DNA of 64,000 nucleotides from JAHEGP01 sp963792875 (GCA_963792875.1 CAWBXV010000002.1:372001-436000); one strand, 5' to 3'; counted from the first letter of the stretch, positions 26,214 to 37,145 are shown. Program-made: numbers and translations. The notes: a model not told the origin generated them from the sequence alone.

Positions 26214-29200
26214 TCAGCCGCGCCGCCGCTGCTCGACCGTGCGGCCGTCAGGCGTTTCGATGCGGACCAGAACCTTGCTCAACTTGATAGCCGCGAAAAT
26301 AGTGAAATTGTCATCCATGGGTGCCGCCCGGCGTCCCAGCAACAAGGGCTCCAAGGACGCAGTGGGACCACTCACCACAGGCACGGTGGACAGCGCTCCA
26401 TCAAAGACGTAGACGCCATCGATTAGCTTGAATGGGCTGGGCGGCGCTCGCCCGCCAAGGGTAATGGACCCCTGCAGCCCCACCCCGGAACCCCGTGGCG
26501 GGGGAACCCGCAATGACCCGGGCCGCAGCGGCAGATTGCCCGCTGCAGCCGTTGACGGGGTCAGTTCGATGTGGATCCGATAGGCACCACCGAAGCCATC
26601 CGTAGCGGGCGCATCGCTGGTAAAGCTATAGACTCGTCCGCGACCACTGATGCTGAAGGCATCAATGGTGGATAAGCTCGGCAACGGCTGCACGGAACCC
26701 GCCGCAACCGTGATGGTTTGTTCACTGGTTCGGCCGAGGGGATCAGTAAGCCGCACAATGACGGAAACCACATCATTGATTGAGGCACGGCGGAGCAGCA
26801 GGCGGTATTGGTATTGTATGGTGCTGCTTTCACGCCAGACCCCCGAACCCGTTGCGGGCTGCATGGTAGGAATTGCCGCAAGGCTGGCACTGGTCTTCAC
26901 CAGCTCACTGCCACCGGCCACCACGGCTTGAACCGACAAGGTATGCGGCCCCACCGGTGTTGCCTCTACCGGAGCGCCAGCGGTAAAAGTCACCAATGCT
27001 GCCGCAGGATCACTGCCGGGCCAGGAAATCACCAGTGCAGAAAGTTCCGGTGGCCCCGGGGGCGGCACCAACACCGACACCGCTGGTGAAGGCAATGAGC
27101 GTCCCTTGAGTACTCCGCGCAGGGGATCGTCCTCACTCCAAGCCACCGCACGATACCAGACCGTGCGCCAGGAACCGGGGGGGGTATCGAAACCGGTGAC
27201 ACTGCCGATCCAGTCGCCACCGCCATCCGGTGGCGCGATGGTCCAGCCTCCCCCTGAACTGCTCAGCGTGGCGATGGGTGGTCCCATGCTGTCAAGGCGA
27301 CGAGCCGCATCATCCACGCGCACGCGATAGATATCGATGCGCTTGGGTCGCGCCCCCACACCACCACGGGTACCGATACGCAGGCGCACGCGATCGTTGG
27401 GAAGTGCGGGTGGCTTGTCTTCGACCCGCTGCACTTCAATGGTGGGCGGTGCGGGTTCGGCCACCCGTGGCGCAACATAGGGGATCAATGCTTCGTCGGC
27501 ATCCGGCCCACTGGGCCAGGGTCCTTCATTGCCGCCCGCCATGACGGGCAGCACCGTGTAGAGATGAATATCACGCGAACCGCGCGGCAAGGTCACATCC
27601 ACGCTGGTTGTGGTAATGAGATCCGCGTTGCGACGAAAAAAATCACGCCGCAACGGCGCCGCCGCAAAGGCTTGCTTGAGGGTGGTCAAACGCTGACTGA
27701 GGGTGCGCTCGGGGGTAGGTTCCGGAAAACCTTCGTGACTCGCCAGGATGCGGGTTTCGGTACTCTCGTAAAGGGCATAGCCAATGGCACCCGGCACCGC
27801 GGCCCAGTCAATATGGGCATGACACTCCCCGGCTGCATCGGCCAGGCTCGCCAGGCGCACGATATCCACCACGACGGAGGCACGCGCCCGTGGATCAGAG
27901 GCATAGGCAAGCCTTGCGGTTGGTGACCAGGGCCCGAAACGATTACCGGGAATCCGCTCCCTGAGGCGTGCTTCCAGCACCAGGCCGACATGCGGCGTGC
28001 CGGCATAGTCGAGGGTAAAACCCGGGATGGTGATGCGGTAGCGGCGACTGGAGGTTTGTGCGCTACCCGGTGTCACCAATTGCGTCCCTTCAGCATTCAA
28101 TGACTCCACCGTGCCACCCGCAAGAACGGGGACATCTGCGGCGAAAGTGATGTGGGTATTGACGGGCAAGCCGCCCAGTTGCTGCTGCATACCTGATGGT
28201 GCCGGGCCTGCCGGTGGCGCGGTACTGCGCGTAGCTGCGGCGAACAGACGCCCGCGCAGCTCGACGCGATCTACCGAGCGCACCCGCCAGTCCACGGATA
28301 TCTCCATCACCAGAGTCGCCGGACAGGCGCTGCCCGAACCGGTATCCGTGGCTTTGAGATCGGCCGCGAGAACTTGTACCACGGCCGGTGCCGGCTGGTT
28401 GAGACTGATGGGTCCCATCATCCAGGGACTCCAGACCCCGAAAATCGTCTGGGTTGCGGCCGCATAGGTCATGGCGATAGTGCCGGGATTATTGGGAATC
28501 GGCAGGGCGCCATCGGTAGCACTCTGCCGGGTCGGTTCCGGGTCGCGCTCATTGCGCGCGTTGCCGATTGGACGATAGCCCCTCGTCAGTGTGCGCGGGG
28601 TGAGCAAGGCTTCAGCGGGCGTTGCACTCCCCGTGGCATGCCGCGCGGCGGCAAAACTGGCGACGGCAGTTATCATCGTCAGCGGAAAGCGCTCCCAGCT
28701 GGTGCGGATCGAGGCCAGCCAGGGTTGATCGATGGCGGCGGGGCGCAGATGCGCCTGGAAGTCCACTTGCAGATCGGCCGGTGACGGCGCCGGCAAGGCC
28801 AGCCCGGGCCGGGGGACCAGTGCTGCCAGCTCAACCGTGTCCGAATGGCCATCCAGCCCTTTTTCCCAGACACCGGTGATCAGCCAGTCCCAGTCGCTGC
28901 GGGTTGAGTCGCCGAACAGGGCACGATCCCCCAGCGTGATTTGCGGAATATCCTCATCGGGATAACCCGTACCATACCCCAGTGCCACCGCCAATTGCGG
29001 ATCGCTGGAGGCCGCCATGGCCAATAGTCCGATGGGGGAAAGATCCGCTTTGCCCGGCTGCACGGCAGGCATGGCATCACCGGCAGGATTCTGGGGCGGG
29101 TCAATGGCAAAGGGAAACAGTTTTGCCGCCTGCTGATCAGGCGGGAAGCCGGCAACCTGTTGCAGCAACGGGAACAACTCCAGAGCGCATTCTTCCACCA

Positions 29201-29948
29201 GTCCCAGGGGGTCGGGTAGCTCCCACAGGGGTGCTGCCGCGCCGGTGCCCAGGGTCGGCCACCAGCCAAGCGGGTTGACACCACGCTTGAAACGATCAAC
29301 GGCGGCATCGATGGCTTCCACTTCAGCGCCCGCCATCCCCTGCTTGCTGCCATGATGCTGCCCAAGAGAAGCCCAGTCCGCCTCTTTCACTGGCAGGCCC
29401 ACGGTTTCCACCAACTGCCAGGATTGCACCGATTCCAGTTCCTTGACCGTCATGCCGCTGACATCAGCGAAGCTGCTGACATTGATCAGCAATAACCCCG
29501 TGATCCTGCCAGCCTCGAATGCCATTTTGCGCGAACCACCCGCAGGCAGCGTGCGGCTCTGCAGGGTCACCACCGATTCCAGGGTCGGCGGCCCGCACAG
29601 CACCGCTATGGTTACCAAACCACCGGCACTGGACTCAACCTGCAGTGATACCGAGGCAAGCGGTTGATCGAACTGGATCACTTGGAACAGGGGCTGTATT
29701 TGGAACTGTTCGAAACCGACGGGATGGTGCTCACCCAGCGGCAGCGCTGGCCGGCGCCACACCTTGAAGGGCTCACTTGGCAAGCCAACCTCCGGGGAGG
29801 TTTGCCAGCGCAGGTACAGCACCCGTGCCTTATCACTGCCCGTCGTGGCGGCTATGCGTTGCCGTCCCTGTTGACGCATCAGGGCGATGAGATCAAGCAC
29901 CGCACCTTGCGCGGTAAAGAGGCCGGGATCATAGATTCGTATCGCCAT
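26214..29948 (-). CDS. Giant-operon protein B: large beta-sandwich protein of unknown function
   Basis: 1244 residues, start MAIRIYDPGLFTAQGAVLDL, with a GA-rich ribosome site (GAGGGGGG) upstream. There is no signal peptide or membrane helix. The second half (about 620-1200) looks like a string of fibronectin-III or Ig-like sandwiches (HIDWAAVPGAIGYALYEST, GSWRTVWYRAVAWSEDDP, YQYRLLLRRASINDVVSVI), each ending in a Pro-rich linker. The first 600 residues contain Trp-rich segments with no known match. It follows protein A by 12 bases and precedes protein C by 12 bases, so the three are made together and may form one complex. I cannot assign a function. Confidence 0.75.
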   Translation of the reverse strand: MAIRIYDPGLFTAQGAVLDLIALMRQQGRQRIAATTGSDKARVLYLRWQTSPEVGLPSEPFKVWRRPALPLGEHHPVGFEQFQIQPLFQVIQFDQPLASVSLQVESSAGGLVTIAVLCGPPTLESVVTLQSRTLPAGGSRKMAFEAGRITGLLLINVSSFADVSGMTVKELESVQSWQLVETVGLPVKEADWASLGQHHGSKQGMAGAEVEAIDAAVDRFKRGVNPLGWWPTLGTGAAAPLWELPDPLGLVEECALELFPLLQQVAGFPPDQQAAKLFPFAIDPPQNPAGDAMPAVQPGKADLSPIGLLAMAASSDPQLAVALGYGTGYPDEDIPQITLGDRALFGDSTRSDWDWLITGVWEKGLDGHSDTVELAALVPRPGLALPAPSPADLQVDFQAHLRPAAIDQPWLASIRTSWERFPLTMITAVASFAAARHATGSATPAEALLTPRTLTRGYRPIGNARNERDPEPTRQSATDGALPIPNNPGTIAMTYAAATQTIFGVWSPWMMGPISLNQPAPAVVQVLAADLKATDTGSGSACPATLVMEISVDWRVRSVDRVELRGRLFAAATRSTAPPAGPAPSGMQQQLGGLPVNTHITFAADVPVLAGGTVESLNAEGTQLVTPGSAQTSSRRYRITIPGFTLDYAGTPHVGLVLEARLRERIPGNRFGPWSPTARLAYASDPRARASVVVDIVRLASLADAAGECHAHIDWAAVPGAIGYALYESTETRILASHEGFPEPTPERTLSQRLTTLKQAFAAAPLRRDFFRRNADLITTTSVDVTLPRGSRDIHLYTVLPVMAGGNEGPWPSGPDADEALIPYVAPRVAEPAPPTIEVQRVEDKPPALPNDRVRLRIGTRGGVGARPKRIDIYRVRVDDAARRLDSMGPPIATLSSSGGGWTIAPPDGGGDWIGSVTGFDTPPGSWRTVWYRAVAWSEDDPLRGVLKGRSLPSPAVSVLVPPPGPPELSALVISWPGSDPAAALVTFTAGAPVEATPVGPHTLSVQAVVAGGSELVKTSASLAAIPTMQPATGSGVWRESSTIQYQYRLLLRRASINDVVSVIVRLTDPLGRTSEQTITVAAGSVQPLPSLSTIDAFSISGRGRVYSFTSDAPATDGFGGAYRIHIELTPSTAAAGNLPLRPGSLRVPPPRGSGVGLQGSITLGGRAPPSPFKLIDGVYVFDGALSTVPVVSGPTASLEPLLLGRRAAPMDDNFTIFAAIKLSKVLVRIETPDGRTVEQRRRG

Positions 29949-29960
29949 GATCAGCCCCCC

Positions 29961-32900
29961 TCACCGTTCTTCCCAGGGCGCGAAGCCGAGGATTTCGTCA
30001 ACAATCACAAAATTGACGGGGGTGGCACCGGGACCATCGAGATACGCCGCCGTAAACGCCTTTTGCTCCAAAGCGAGGCGCAAGCGTTTGCCGCGCGTCG
30101 CCGGTGCCAGCATGACCAGGGCACGTTGCCGACCCGGAGACCATATGGTTCGCGTCACCCCGGCATCGCCACCGGGTGCACTGACCAGGTCGAGCCAGTT
30201 CTGTTCCAGTAAGCGCCAGCGCTTGGTGGGTGGCGCGTCACCGCTGGCATCCTCCCTGGGAAGTGCGCGGCTACGCTGCATGGGTTCCGAGGCATCGATC
30301 AGCACCGCCACGGGCTGCGGGGTGGCTGCGGGATTGGCCTGTTCCCAGAAAATCACCAGGCGTGGTTCCCTGGGAACGGGCATGGGTTCCAGTCCGGCGG
30401 TGATCATCGCTTGATCGAGTTCCGCACCCTGCGGATCACGCGCGGCAAAAGCCGGTGTGGTGGCAATACTCTGCATGGCACCTGGAGGTGCGAAGCGATG
30501 TTCTGTAAGAACACCCTGGAAGGTGGCCGCGAAATCGTCAAAGGTGCCAAAGCCACCGGTGGAGAATTGCCGCCGCAATACCCGCTCACCCACTGTCGAC
30601 CGGGGGGCACCGATGGCCACAGCTTCGATGTCGATGACATAATCGGTAAAGGGATCCAGGGGAATGGGAACGGTGAATTCACTGTGCCGTGGGCGATTCA
30701 CATCGGCGGGGATACAGGGTGCGATCTCTCCAAGCAAGTCGCTCAATACGGCCTCAAAGGGAGACAGCACACTGGCGGCCACATGGCCCAACGTCGGCTG
30801 CGGGCCAATGGCAGCACGCACCAGCGGCAATGGATGCTCTATACCCGGCTCGTTCACCTGGCGGAAAGAAGCGGCCTTGATACGTACCCGCAACTCCTTG
30901 CCATAGGCTCCCCACAACCTGTCGATGTCATTGGTGGCGAACACCATTTTGATTTTTTCCTTGCCGAAGACGTGGGCCTCATTACTGGCAGGCAGGCTGC
31001 AGAGCATCCAGGGCTCCAGCGACCTGGGACTTTGGGCATCGGTTTTGAACCAGTAGTCCACGGTCTGGGTACCGCCCGCGGTTTCATGGTTATCCTTGTC
31101 ACGAACCGTTACCGCCACACTGGTACGCAAGCGGTATAACTCGTTGGGCGCCAGGAGTGCGACGTCACCGCTATCAGGCCCCAGAAAGCTCTCCACTACT
31201 GCGCGGTTACGTTCGCTTGTCCGCTCATCCCACTCTTGGCGCAACACCTCTGCCAGGCGGGTGAATTCCAGTGCGGCAACATAGAATGGCCTGCCACCCT
31301 GCTCTCGCTTCTTGGCACTGGATACATCGGGGTCATGGGGTACGCCAATTTCGATATGATCGAGTTCACGTAATTCATCCAGTTGCACGAGGTAGGGGAC
31401 ATAGCCTTGTGATTGCAATAGGGCGGCATGCTGGATGGCGTGATAAACCGGGTCGACCCAGGGTCCAGCAGCATCGGTCCAATTGGGCGGCAGGCCGGCA
31501 ACCCCGAGCAAATCTGCCGTGCTGACACGCCGCTGCCCGATTTCGTTGTCCTGCTTGTCAAGGAAGCGCAGCACCAGGCCCCGGTTGCTGCTATTGCTTG
31601 CCGGTAATTTACGGGATGCCAGCAGCAACACGCGCCCGTCAACAATCGGGCCGCTGTTGACCACGATCACATCGTCCAGAGGGCCCTGTTTATACGCCAT
31701 TTCATCCAGGGAGTGAGCAACCTCATCCGCCTGGGTCAGGTCGCCGAAAATTACCGGCTCACCAAGATCGAATTGCGGTGCCGCCAGCAGTCGGCTGCCG
31801 CATTGTTTTTGCGGAACCGTGGCTGCGCCAGCTGATCCATCACGCCCATTATCAACCGTAAAGGCAGACAGAGGTCCAAGCGCCGCACGATGAATCGCGT
31901 TGCCGTTAGCCAGCATACGCAGGGTGTCACTGAAATCGATACTATCGACATCGATGCGGTTGGCCTTGCGCAGGCCGAAGGAAGCCGCCGTAGCTGCAGT
32001 CAGCGCCGCGCGTTCACTACGCAAGCGCGCACTAAAGCCACGACCCGCCACGGCACTCACACCGCCAGTGCCACCCCGTTCCGCGATGTCCGAAGCGGCT
32101 AGACCCGGGGCTCGCTCCCGCTGCCGACAGGGCACCTGCGCAGCAACGATGATGGCAGGGATGATGCCCCGCTGCCGGTCCAGTTGCCGGTTACCCGTGC
32201 GCCAGCGTTCAAACACCTGCAGTTCCCGTTCGACTTCGGCCGAACGTTTGCTGTCGGCAGGATCGGGCCAGGCAATACCATCCAGCGTCCAGCCGGTTTC
32301 CGATGGCCCAGTGGGCTCATCGGCAAAGGTCCACAACACAGCCGCGGCAGGGGCCGGATCGTTACACACGGTGCCCCACCGCTCGGTAATGGTTTCTTCG
32401 AGGAACTCGCTGCGCTCCACGGCCTTGGGGGTAGGATTCGGTGCCCAGTTAAGCAGGGAAAGCTGAGACACGAGGTTGCCCTCGGAAGGATCATTCAGTG
32501 TCCACCAGGTGGACGGGGTGGGCCCGGCACTCACCGCGGGGCCACCATCGGCGCGGGTCAGTTCCACGGCGCTCACCAGGTACTTATAGCTATAGTCACC
32601 ACGTTTGACGAAACCATCGGGACCGGGAGCACCCGGTGAGCCACCGGGGTCGGTATTGAAAATCTTCAGTCCATCATCCACCGGGGTGGCCGACATACTG
32701 ATCACCGGAATGGCATCGATGGGCACTACCGGCAAGCCTTCGGCGCTATCGGCCGGTTGTGTGGATTGCTGCAGGGCATCGCCGATCTTGGCATCAATAC
32801 CACGATCAACGCCAGTACCCACCACCAGCGCCGGTGAACGACTGACCAAAGTTACCGCGCGCACCAGGGCAGGCGCGGCGGGAATGATGGCAGCGTTCTC

Positions 32901-35900
32901 GCCGATGTGAAAATCAACGCAACCCTTGATGCTGAAAAAGAACAAATCGATCTCGCCGCAAATCTCGCCGTCGATGCGGGACACTTCAGTGCCATCGGCG
33001 CGCTCACCGATTTGTACCGTGAGTTGTGCGGAAGCGCTGATACTGAGAATAAACAGGTGCAGCTCGCCGCGCACATAGAGTATGCCGCCGACATAGAAGG
33101 GATCGAAACCGAGCACCGCATTGAAACCCGCAGTGGCGCGCAGGTAGAGATTGATACTGACATTGCCCCAGACGATGGAGACTTCAAGGCCTACAGCCAG
33201 GCCGACACCATTGATGGCCGACAGGCCCTTGTAGGCAGGGATCCCGTGACCGCTGACCATCACATAGCCCGAGCCATCGAACACCGTCAGGATGCTGGCA
33301 TGGATCGGCCCCGGCATGGGTCGACCCTGGGTATCCGGGCCGCTGAAGGTGCCGAGGTATACGTGCCAATCGCCGCCTTTATTCAGGTTGAAATACGCCT
33401 CGATGGGGATGCGGATTTCAACAATGGGGGTAATCTTGAACTCAATGGACAGACCAATGGTCAGTGTGCCGCGCCCGAAATCAAGGTCGATTACACACAG
33501 GAAGGTGCCTTCGGCATTCTTGTCTTTGAGATCAGGCAGCACCGCGAGCAGATTGGCACGCACCACCAGCAACAGGCGTGGCCCCGGCAGTTCGAGCAGC
33601 ACCATCCCCTTGACGTTGAAGATGATGCCACCTTCCATGGTGCCCAGAATCGCCCCCAGGCCAAAGGCCCAGTGATCCACTTCGGGTTTCCAGGCCGCAA
33701 TGTTGGTCGGGTTGCCCTGGGCGCGCTCCTTGAGCCAGGTAAGCGCCGGTGTCAGCGAAGTGATGCCGCTCTCATCACGCGTGTAATGCATGGCAAACAG
33801 GCCCAGGAAGCCGTAGATGCCGAATCCCGACTGCGCCAGGGGAATCGCCACCGGCAACTCCAGTTCCAGGGAGATGATCACCCCCGTGGCCGGCCCTCCC
33901 AGGGACGCGGGAATATTGGCAACGCCAATACCCGCCGCAAGGCGCAACTTCAGCGGGACCAGGGAAACATCAATCTGGCCCTTGATCTCGAAGGGATTGG
34001 AATTGATCTCCATGTAGCCGCGGCCTTCCAGGGTACCCGGCACCGTGAGGCTGGCGGCAAAGGCGGTCAGTTCGGGAGGGCCTACCGGATCCACCGGCAT
34101 GCGCACCCTTGCACGCTCAATGGTTACCACGCCAAGGTCAATGGCAAAGCCAAGGTCGATTTCGAAGGTCAGCGGGTTGGTACGGGCAATGCGTGCGCCC
34201 AGCACCTGAATGATTTGCCCAAGAGGATCGGGCACCTTCACCGCGCCGGGACCCGACAGGTCGATGGAATACCCCTTGGATGAATCGAACATCGGGCGTA
34301 ACTGGAAGCGATCCCCCGACCCAGGCGGATACCCCATCTTCAGACCAATCGCCTTGTAGCGCACCGCCAGTGGTTTGTTGCGGGGTATTTCCAGGATACG
34401 GAAGCCACCAAGGGAAATATCCGTCGAGATGGCCGTTTCGACATCAAACAGCAAAGTGGTCCACCATTGACCGGCACGGGTGGTCACCTCGAGTTCGCCA
34501 CCGTACAACACCACGCGTTCGACATTGAGCCAGCCAAGTTCCGCAAGCGTGACCGGCAAACCTATAGCCGCCGCGGATAGCGCAATTTCGGTCACCGATC
34601 CGTCGGCCGGATTCGCCGGCGCGGTTTCGGCCAGCAGCGGCGTAAAGACCGCGGTCATACCCAGCACATTACGACCGGTATTGGGTGGCTGCAGCGCCTG
34701 CCCCAGTAATTGCCCGGTCATCACCAGGCCATCGCGATCGCTGGGATCAGCGCCCAGATAGAGTTTCAATTGATCGCTCTGACTCGCCGGATCGGTCTGA
34801 TAGAGGATCTGGTAGTTAACGATGCCATCGGCGGGATTCTGGCTACCCAGCCCCTGGAAGGTGGGAAGGTCCTGTCCCGACAGACCCCGGTTGCGCAGAC
34901 GCCCTTCCGTGGCGGTCTCGAAATCAATCGACCCGGACAATTCAATGGCCACGAACTGGTCGCGCACGATGCGCACCTTGAGCGCCGCGGAACGAAACCA
35001 GTCCGGTGGTGGCGGTGTCGCCGGCGGCGGGTCGCGGGCCGGAATCACTGGTGGCGGCGGCGCGGCGACCGTTGGCCGAAGCACCTCGCCCTGGGTGATG
35101 GTGCCCGGCAGGCTTACAGGCCCCAGGCCACTGATGCGCGCCTTCCACCAGACATTGCGCGGGCTGCCATGGGTCTTCCAGTCCACGGTCCAGCCGGCGG
35201 GTGCCGGTGCGGCACCGATATCCGGTGGATCGGTGTTTAGGGTAAAACCCGGAATACGCTTTTGTGCGTCGGGATTGCCGGCTTCCTGTGCCAACAGTTC
35301 ACGCAAGGCATCGGCACGGCGCCGCGACAGCAGGTAATTGTACTTGGCCTTGGCATCGTCACCTTCATAGCTGGCCGTGCCCGACAGGGTCAGGTTGGTC
35401 GCAGTGATGCGCTGCAATGCCGGCCGGTAAGCCTCGAGAAACGGTGTGCCGGGTGGCGACCACAGGGCGGTGCCACTGGGATCCACCGCAGGTGAACTGT
35501 TGGTATTGACGGGATCGATGGCAAACCCCGGCGTGGCGCTGATCTCGGGCCTGTCAAAGCGGAAATAGCAGGTGATATCAGTAATCGTGGCGCCACTCAG
35601 TTCGGCGCGTATGGACTTGGTCTGCCCCGCTGCCACGGGGATGGACACCGTCGCTGAAGTGCCCTGGGCACTGCCATCCACGGTCCAGCTGGTAGCCGGG
35701 TTGGCAGGACTAAGGCTGACGACCACCGAGGAGGCGTCCTGGCGCACCAGCAACAATTCCGGGGTGAGTTGTGGCTGCCCTTCCAGAGTGATCGAGGTGG
35801 TGCGAATGGTTGCCGGTTGCGGCGGCGCCGCCCCGGGAGCCGGCAGGCTCGCAGCAGCCTGCCGGCGCCGAGCCCGGATTGTCAGGGTTGCCGCCTTTTG

Positions 35901-37145
35901 CGGGGCACTGCTGTCATTGGCGGTGATGCCAATATCCAGCTCGGTGGCGGTGGACAGATTGATGTCATGAGCAATGCCACTGTGCGCACTTCCGCCAAAG
36001 GTGGCCTGCCCCGTATAGGGTGCCCGCCCACCGACGATGTCGATGATCATGCGGGTGCGCTCGGGCAGTATCACCTCGGCCAGAGTATCGGACAACCGGG
36101 TAATACCAATGGCACGTCCATCACCATCAAAGAACCGAGCCGACAGGCTGAGGGTGCCGGAACCCTGGTTGATGACCATGAGCTCGAAATCGCCGGTCAC
36201 CCCACTCGACCGGCCCAAGCCGATCAGGAAGTTGCGCACCCCGGCATCCACGGCAAAATCTTCCATCCCACTGGGCGCAAGGAACAGGCGGATTTCCGGG
36301 AGATACAGGCCGGTCCAGCTCTCGTCGAAACCAAACTGTTCGAGTACCGCGGGCGGCGTATAGCCATCGGCAAGATCCAGTACCGCGGAACGGAAACCAA
36401 TACCCACCACCCGGCCATCACCGATGAAGGCATAGGGGGGGGTCATGGTAATCAGTTCAGCCGCGGCTATATCGCCCGGATCATCAATGCCAGAAACGCC
36501 CAGGGAGGCAATAGAGACATCCAGCACAGCCGCGGCATCACTGCCCTGGGCAAGGCGCAATTTAACCCGTGGCAGGGTGAAAACGACATCGCTGTACGAG
36601 GCATCCGGCACCAGCAGACCATCGGGCTGCAGCTTGGCCGGCTTGAGCAAGGGGGGACGCATGACAACGCCGGCAAGGACCAGATCGAGGGTAAAGCCGG
36701 TTCCCGGATAGTCAGAGGGTGGCGCGTCCCCGGGAATGGTATCCCAGGCATCCAGCACTGCACGCACCGGGGCAAAGGCGGCATCACCACCGGGAACCGT
36801 GGCCACCCCGTTGGCCACAATCTGCCCGGCCGCACGCGGAACCGCCATGGCAAACTCAACCCGCGTGTCAGTAATATCCAGCCAGGGCTCGGTCCTGCCC
36901 GCTTGCTGACGCGGATGACCCTCGGTGTTGGTGGCTTCCGCATACAGCTTGCCACTGACGGGATCGAAGACGATTTCCGTGTCACCGGAAAAACGTGCGA
37001 TGCCGCGTATCACCAAGCCTTCGGCGCCCAACGCAGTTTCGAAATTTTCGACATAGATAACCGCTAGGGCGGCATGCCAGACGGTATTTTCACCCTTCAG
37101 AAGATACGGGCGAAACAGGTCGATAAGTGCAAGGTCTTGAGCCAT
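29961..37145 (-). CDS. Giant-operon protein A: 2394-residue protein with an OmpA-like segment
   Basis: First gene of the operon, intact over 7 kb. No signal peptide (MAQDLALIDLFRPYLLKGEN). Around residues 578-620 is an OmpA-C-like segment: LTLSGTASYEGDD followed by NYLLSRRRADALRELLAQ, as in proteins that bind peptidoglycan. Residues about 880-1415 form a long alternating hydrophobic, glycine-rich region (FGIYGFLGLFAMHY, GLSAINGVGLAVGLEVSIVW, YVRGELHLFILSISASAQL) that suggests an extended beta structure, and it may relate to very large uncharacterised proteins such as the DUF6603 type, which I could not test. The C-terminal 900 residues are mixed alpha/beta without known motifs. Structural, surface or injection-related roles are all open. 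Confidence 0.75.
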   Translation of the reverse strand: MAQDLALIDLFRPYLLKGENTVWHAALAVIYVENFETALGAEGLVIRGIARFSGDTEIVFDPVSGKLYAEATNTEGHPRQQAGRTEPWLDITDTRVEFAMAVPRAAGQIVANGVATVPGGDAAFAPVRAVLDAWDTIPGDAPPSDYPGTGFTLDLVLAGVVMRPPLLKPAKLQPDGLLVPDASYSDVVFTLPRVKLRLAQGSDAAAVLDVSIASLGVSGIDDPGDIAAAELITMTPPYAFIGDGRVVGIGFRSAVLDLADGYTPPAVLEQFGFDESWTGLYLPEIRLFLAPSGMEDFAVDAGVRNFLIGLGRSSGVTGDFELMVINQGSGTLSLSARFFDGDGRAIGITRLSDTLAEVILPERTRMIIDIVGGRAPYTGQATFGGSAHSGIAHDINLSTATELDIGITANDSSAPQKAATLTIRARRRQAAASLPAPGAAPPQPATIRTTSITLEGQPQLTPELLLVRQDASSVVVSLSPANPATSWTVDGSAQGTSATVSIPVAAGQTKSIRAELSGATITDITCYFRFDRPEISATPGFAIDPVNTNSSPAVDPSGTALWSPPGTPFLEAYRPALQRITATNLTLSGTASYEGDDAKAKYNYLLSRRRADALRELLAQEAGNPDAQKRIPGFTLNTDPPDIGAAPAPAGWTVDWKTHGSPRNVWWKARISGLGPVSLPGTITQGEVLRPTVAAPPPPVIPARDPPPATPPPPDWFRSAALKVRIVRDQFVAIELSGSIDFETATEGRLRNRGLSGQDLPTFQGLGSQNPADGIVNYQILYQTDPASQSDQLKLYLGADPSDRDGLVMTGQLLGQALQPPNTGRNVLGMTAVFTPLLAETAPANPADGSVTEIALSAAAIGLPVTLAELGWLNVERVVLYGGELEVTTRAGQWWTTLLFDVETAISTDISLGGFRILEIPRNKPLAVRYKAIGLKMGYPPGSGDRFQLRPMFDSSKGYSIDLSGPGAVKVPDPLGQIIQVLGARIARTNPLTFEIDLGFAIDLGVVTIERARVRMPVDPVGPPELTAFAASLTVPGTLEGRGYMEINSNPFEIKGQIDVSLVPLKLRLAAGIGVANIPASLGGPATGVIISLELELPVAIPLAQSGFGIYGFLGLFAMHYTRDESGITSLTPALTWLKERAQGNPTNIAAWKPEVDHWAFGLGAILGTMEGGIIFNVKGMVLLELPGPRLLLVVRANLLAVLPDLKDKNAEGTFLCVIDLDFGRGTLTIGLSIEFKITPIVEIRIPIEAYFNLNKGGDWHVYLGTFSGPDTQGRPMPGPIHASILTVFDGSGYVMVSGHGIPAYKGLSAINGVGLAVGLEVSIVWGNVSINLYLRATAGFNAVLGFDPFYVGGILYVRGELHLFILSISASAQLTVQIGERADGTEVSRIDGEICGEIDLFFFSIKGCVDFHIGENAAIIPAAPALVRAVTLVSRSPALVVGTGVDRGIDAKIGDALQQSTQPADSAEGLPVVPIDAIPVISMSATPVDDGLKIFNTDPGGSPGAPGPDGFVKRGDYSYKYLVSAVELTRADGGPAVSAGPTPSTWWTLNDPSEGNLVSQLSLLNWAPNPTPKAVERSEFLEETITERWGTVCNDPAPAAAVLWTFADEPTGPSETGWTLDGIAWPDPADSKRSAEVERELQVFERWRTGNRQLDRQRGIIPAIIVAAQVPCRQRERAPGLAASDIAERGGTGGVSAVAGRGFSARLRSERAALTAATAASFGLRKANRIDVDSIDFSDTLRMLANGNAIHRAALGPLSAFTVDNGRDGSAGAATVPQKQCGSRLLAAPQFDLGEPVIFGDLTQADEVAHSLDEMAYKQGPLDDVIVVNSGPIVDGRVLLLASRKLPASNSSNRGLVLRFLDKQDNEIGQRRVSTADLLGVAGLPPNWTDAAGPWVDPVYHAIQHAALLQSQGYVPYLVQLDELRELDHIEIGVPHDPDVSSAKKREQGGRPFYVAALEFTRLAEVLRQEWDERTSERNRAVVESFLGPDSGDVALLAPNELYRLRTSVAVTVRDKDNHETAGGTQTVDYWFKTDAQSPRSLEPWMLCSLPASNEAHVFGKEKIKMVFATNDIDRLWGAYGKELRVRIKAASFRQVNEPGIEHPLPLVRAAIGPQPTLGHVAASVLSPFEAVLSDLLGEIAPCIPADVNRPRHSEFTVPIPLDPFTDYVIDIEAVAIGAPRSTVGERVLRRQFSTGGFGTFDDFAATFQGVLTEHRFAPPGAMQSIATTPAFAARDPQGAELDQAMITAGLEPMPVPREPRLVIFWEQANPAATPQPVAVLIDASEPMQRSRALPREDASGDAPPTKRWRLLEQNWLDLVSAPGGDAGVTRTIWSPGRQRALVMLAPATRGKRLRLALEQKAFTAAYLDGPGATPVNFVIVDEILGFAPWEER

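Noticed and set aside
35769..37067. 432-codon + strand frame inside giant gene A
   Set aside because: Antisense shadow; the minus strand frame is intact over 7 kb with ribosome site and operon spacing.
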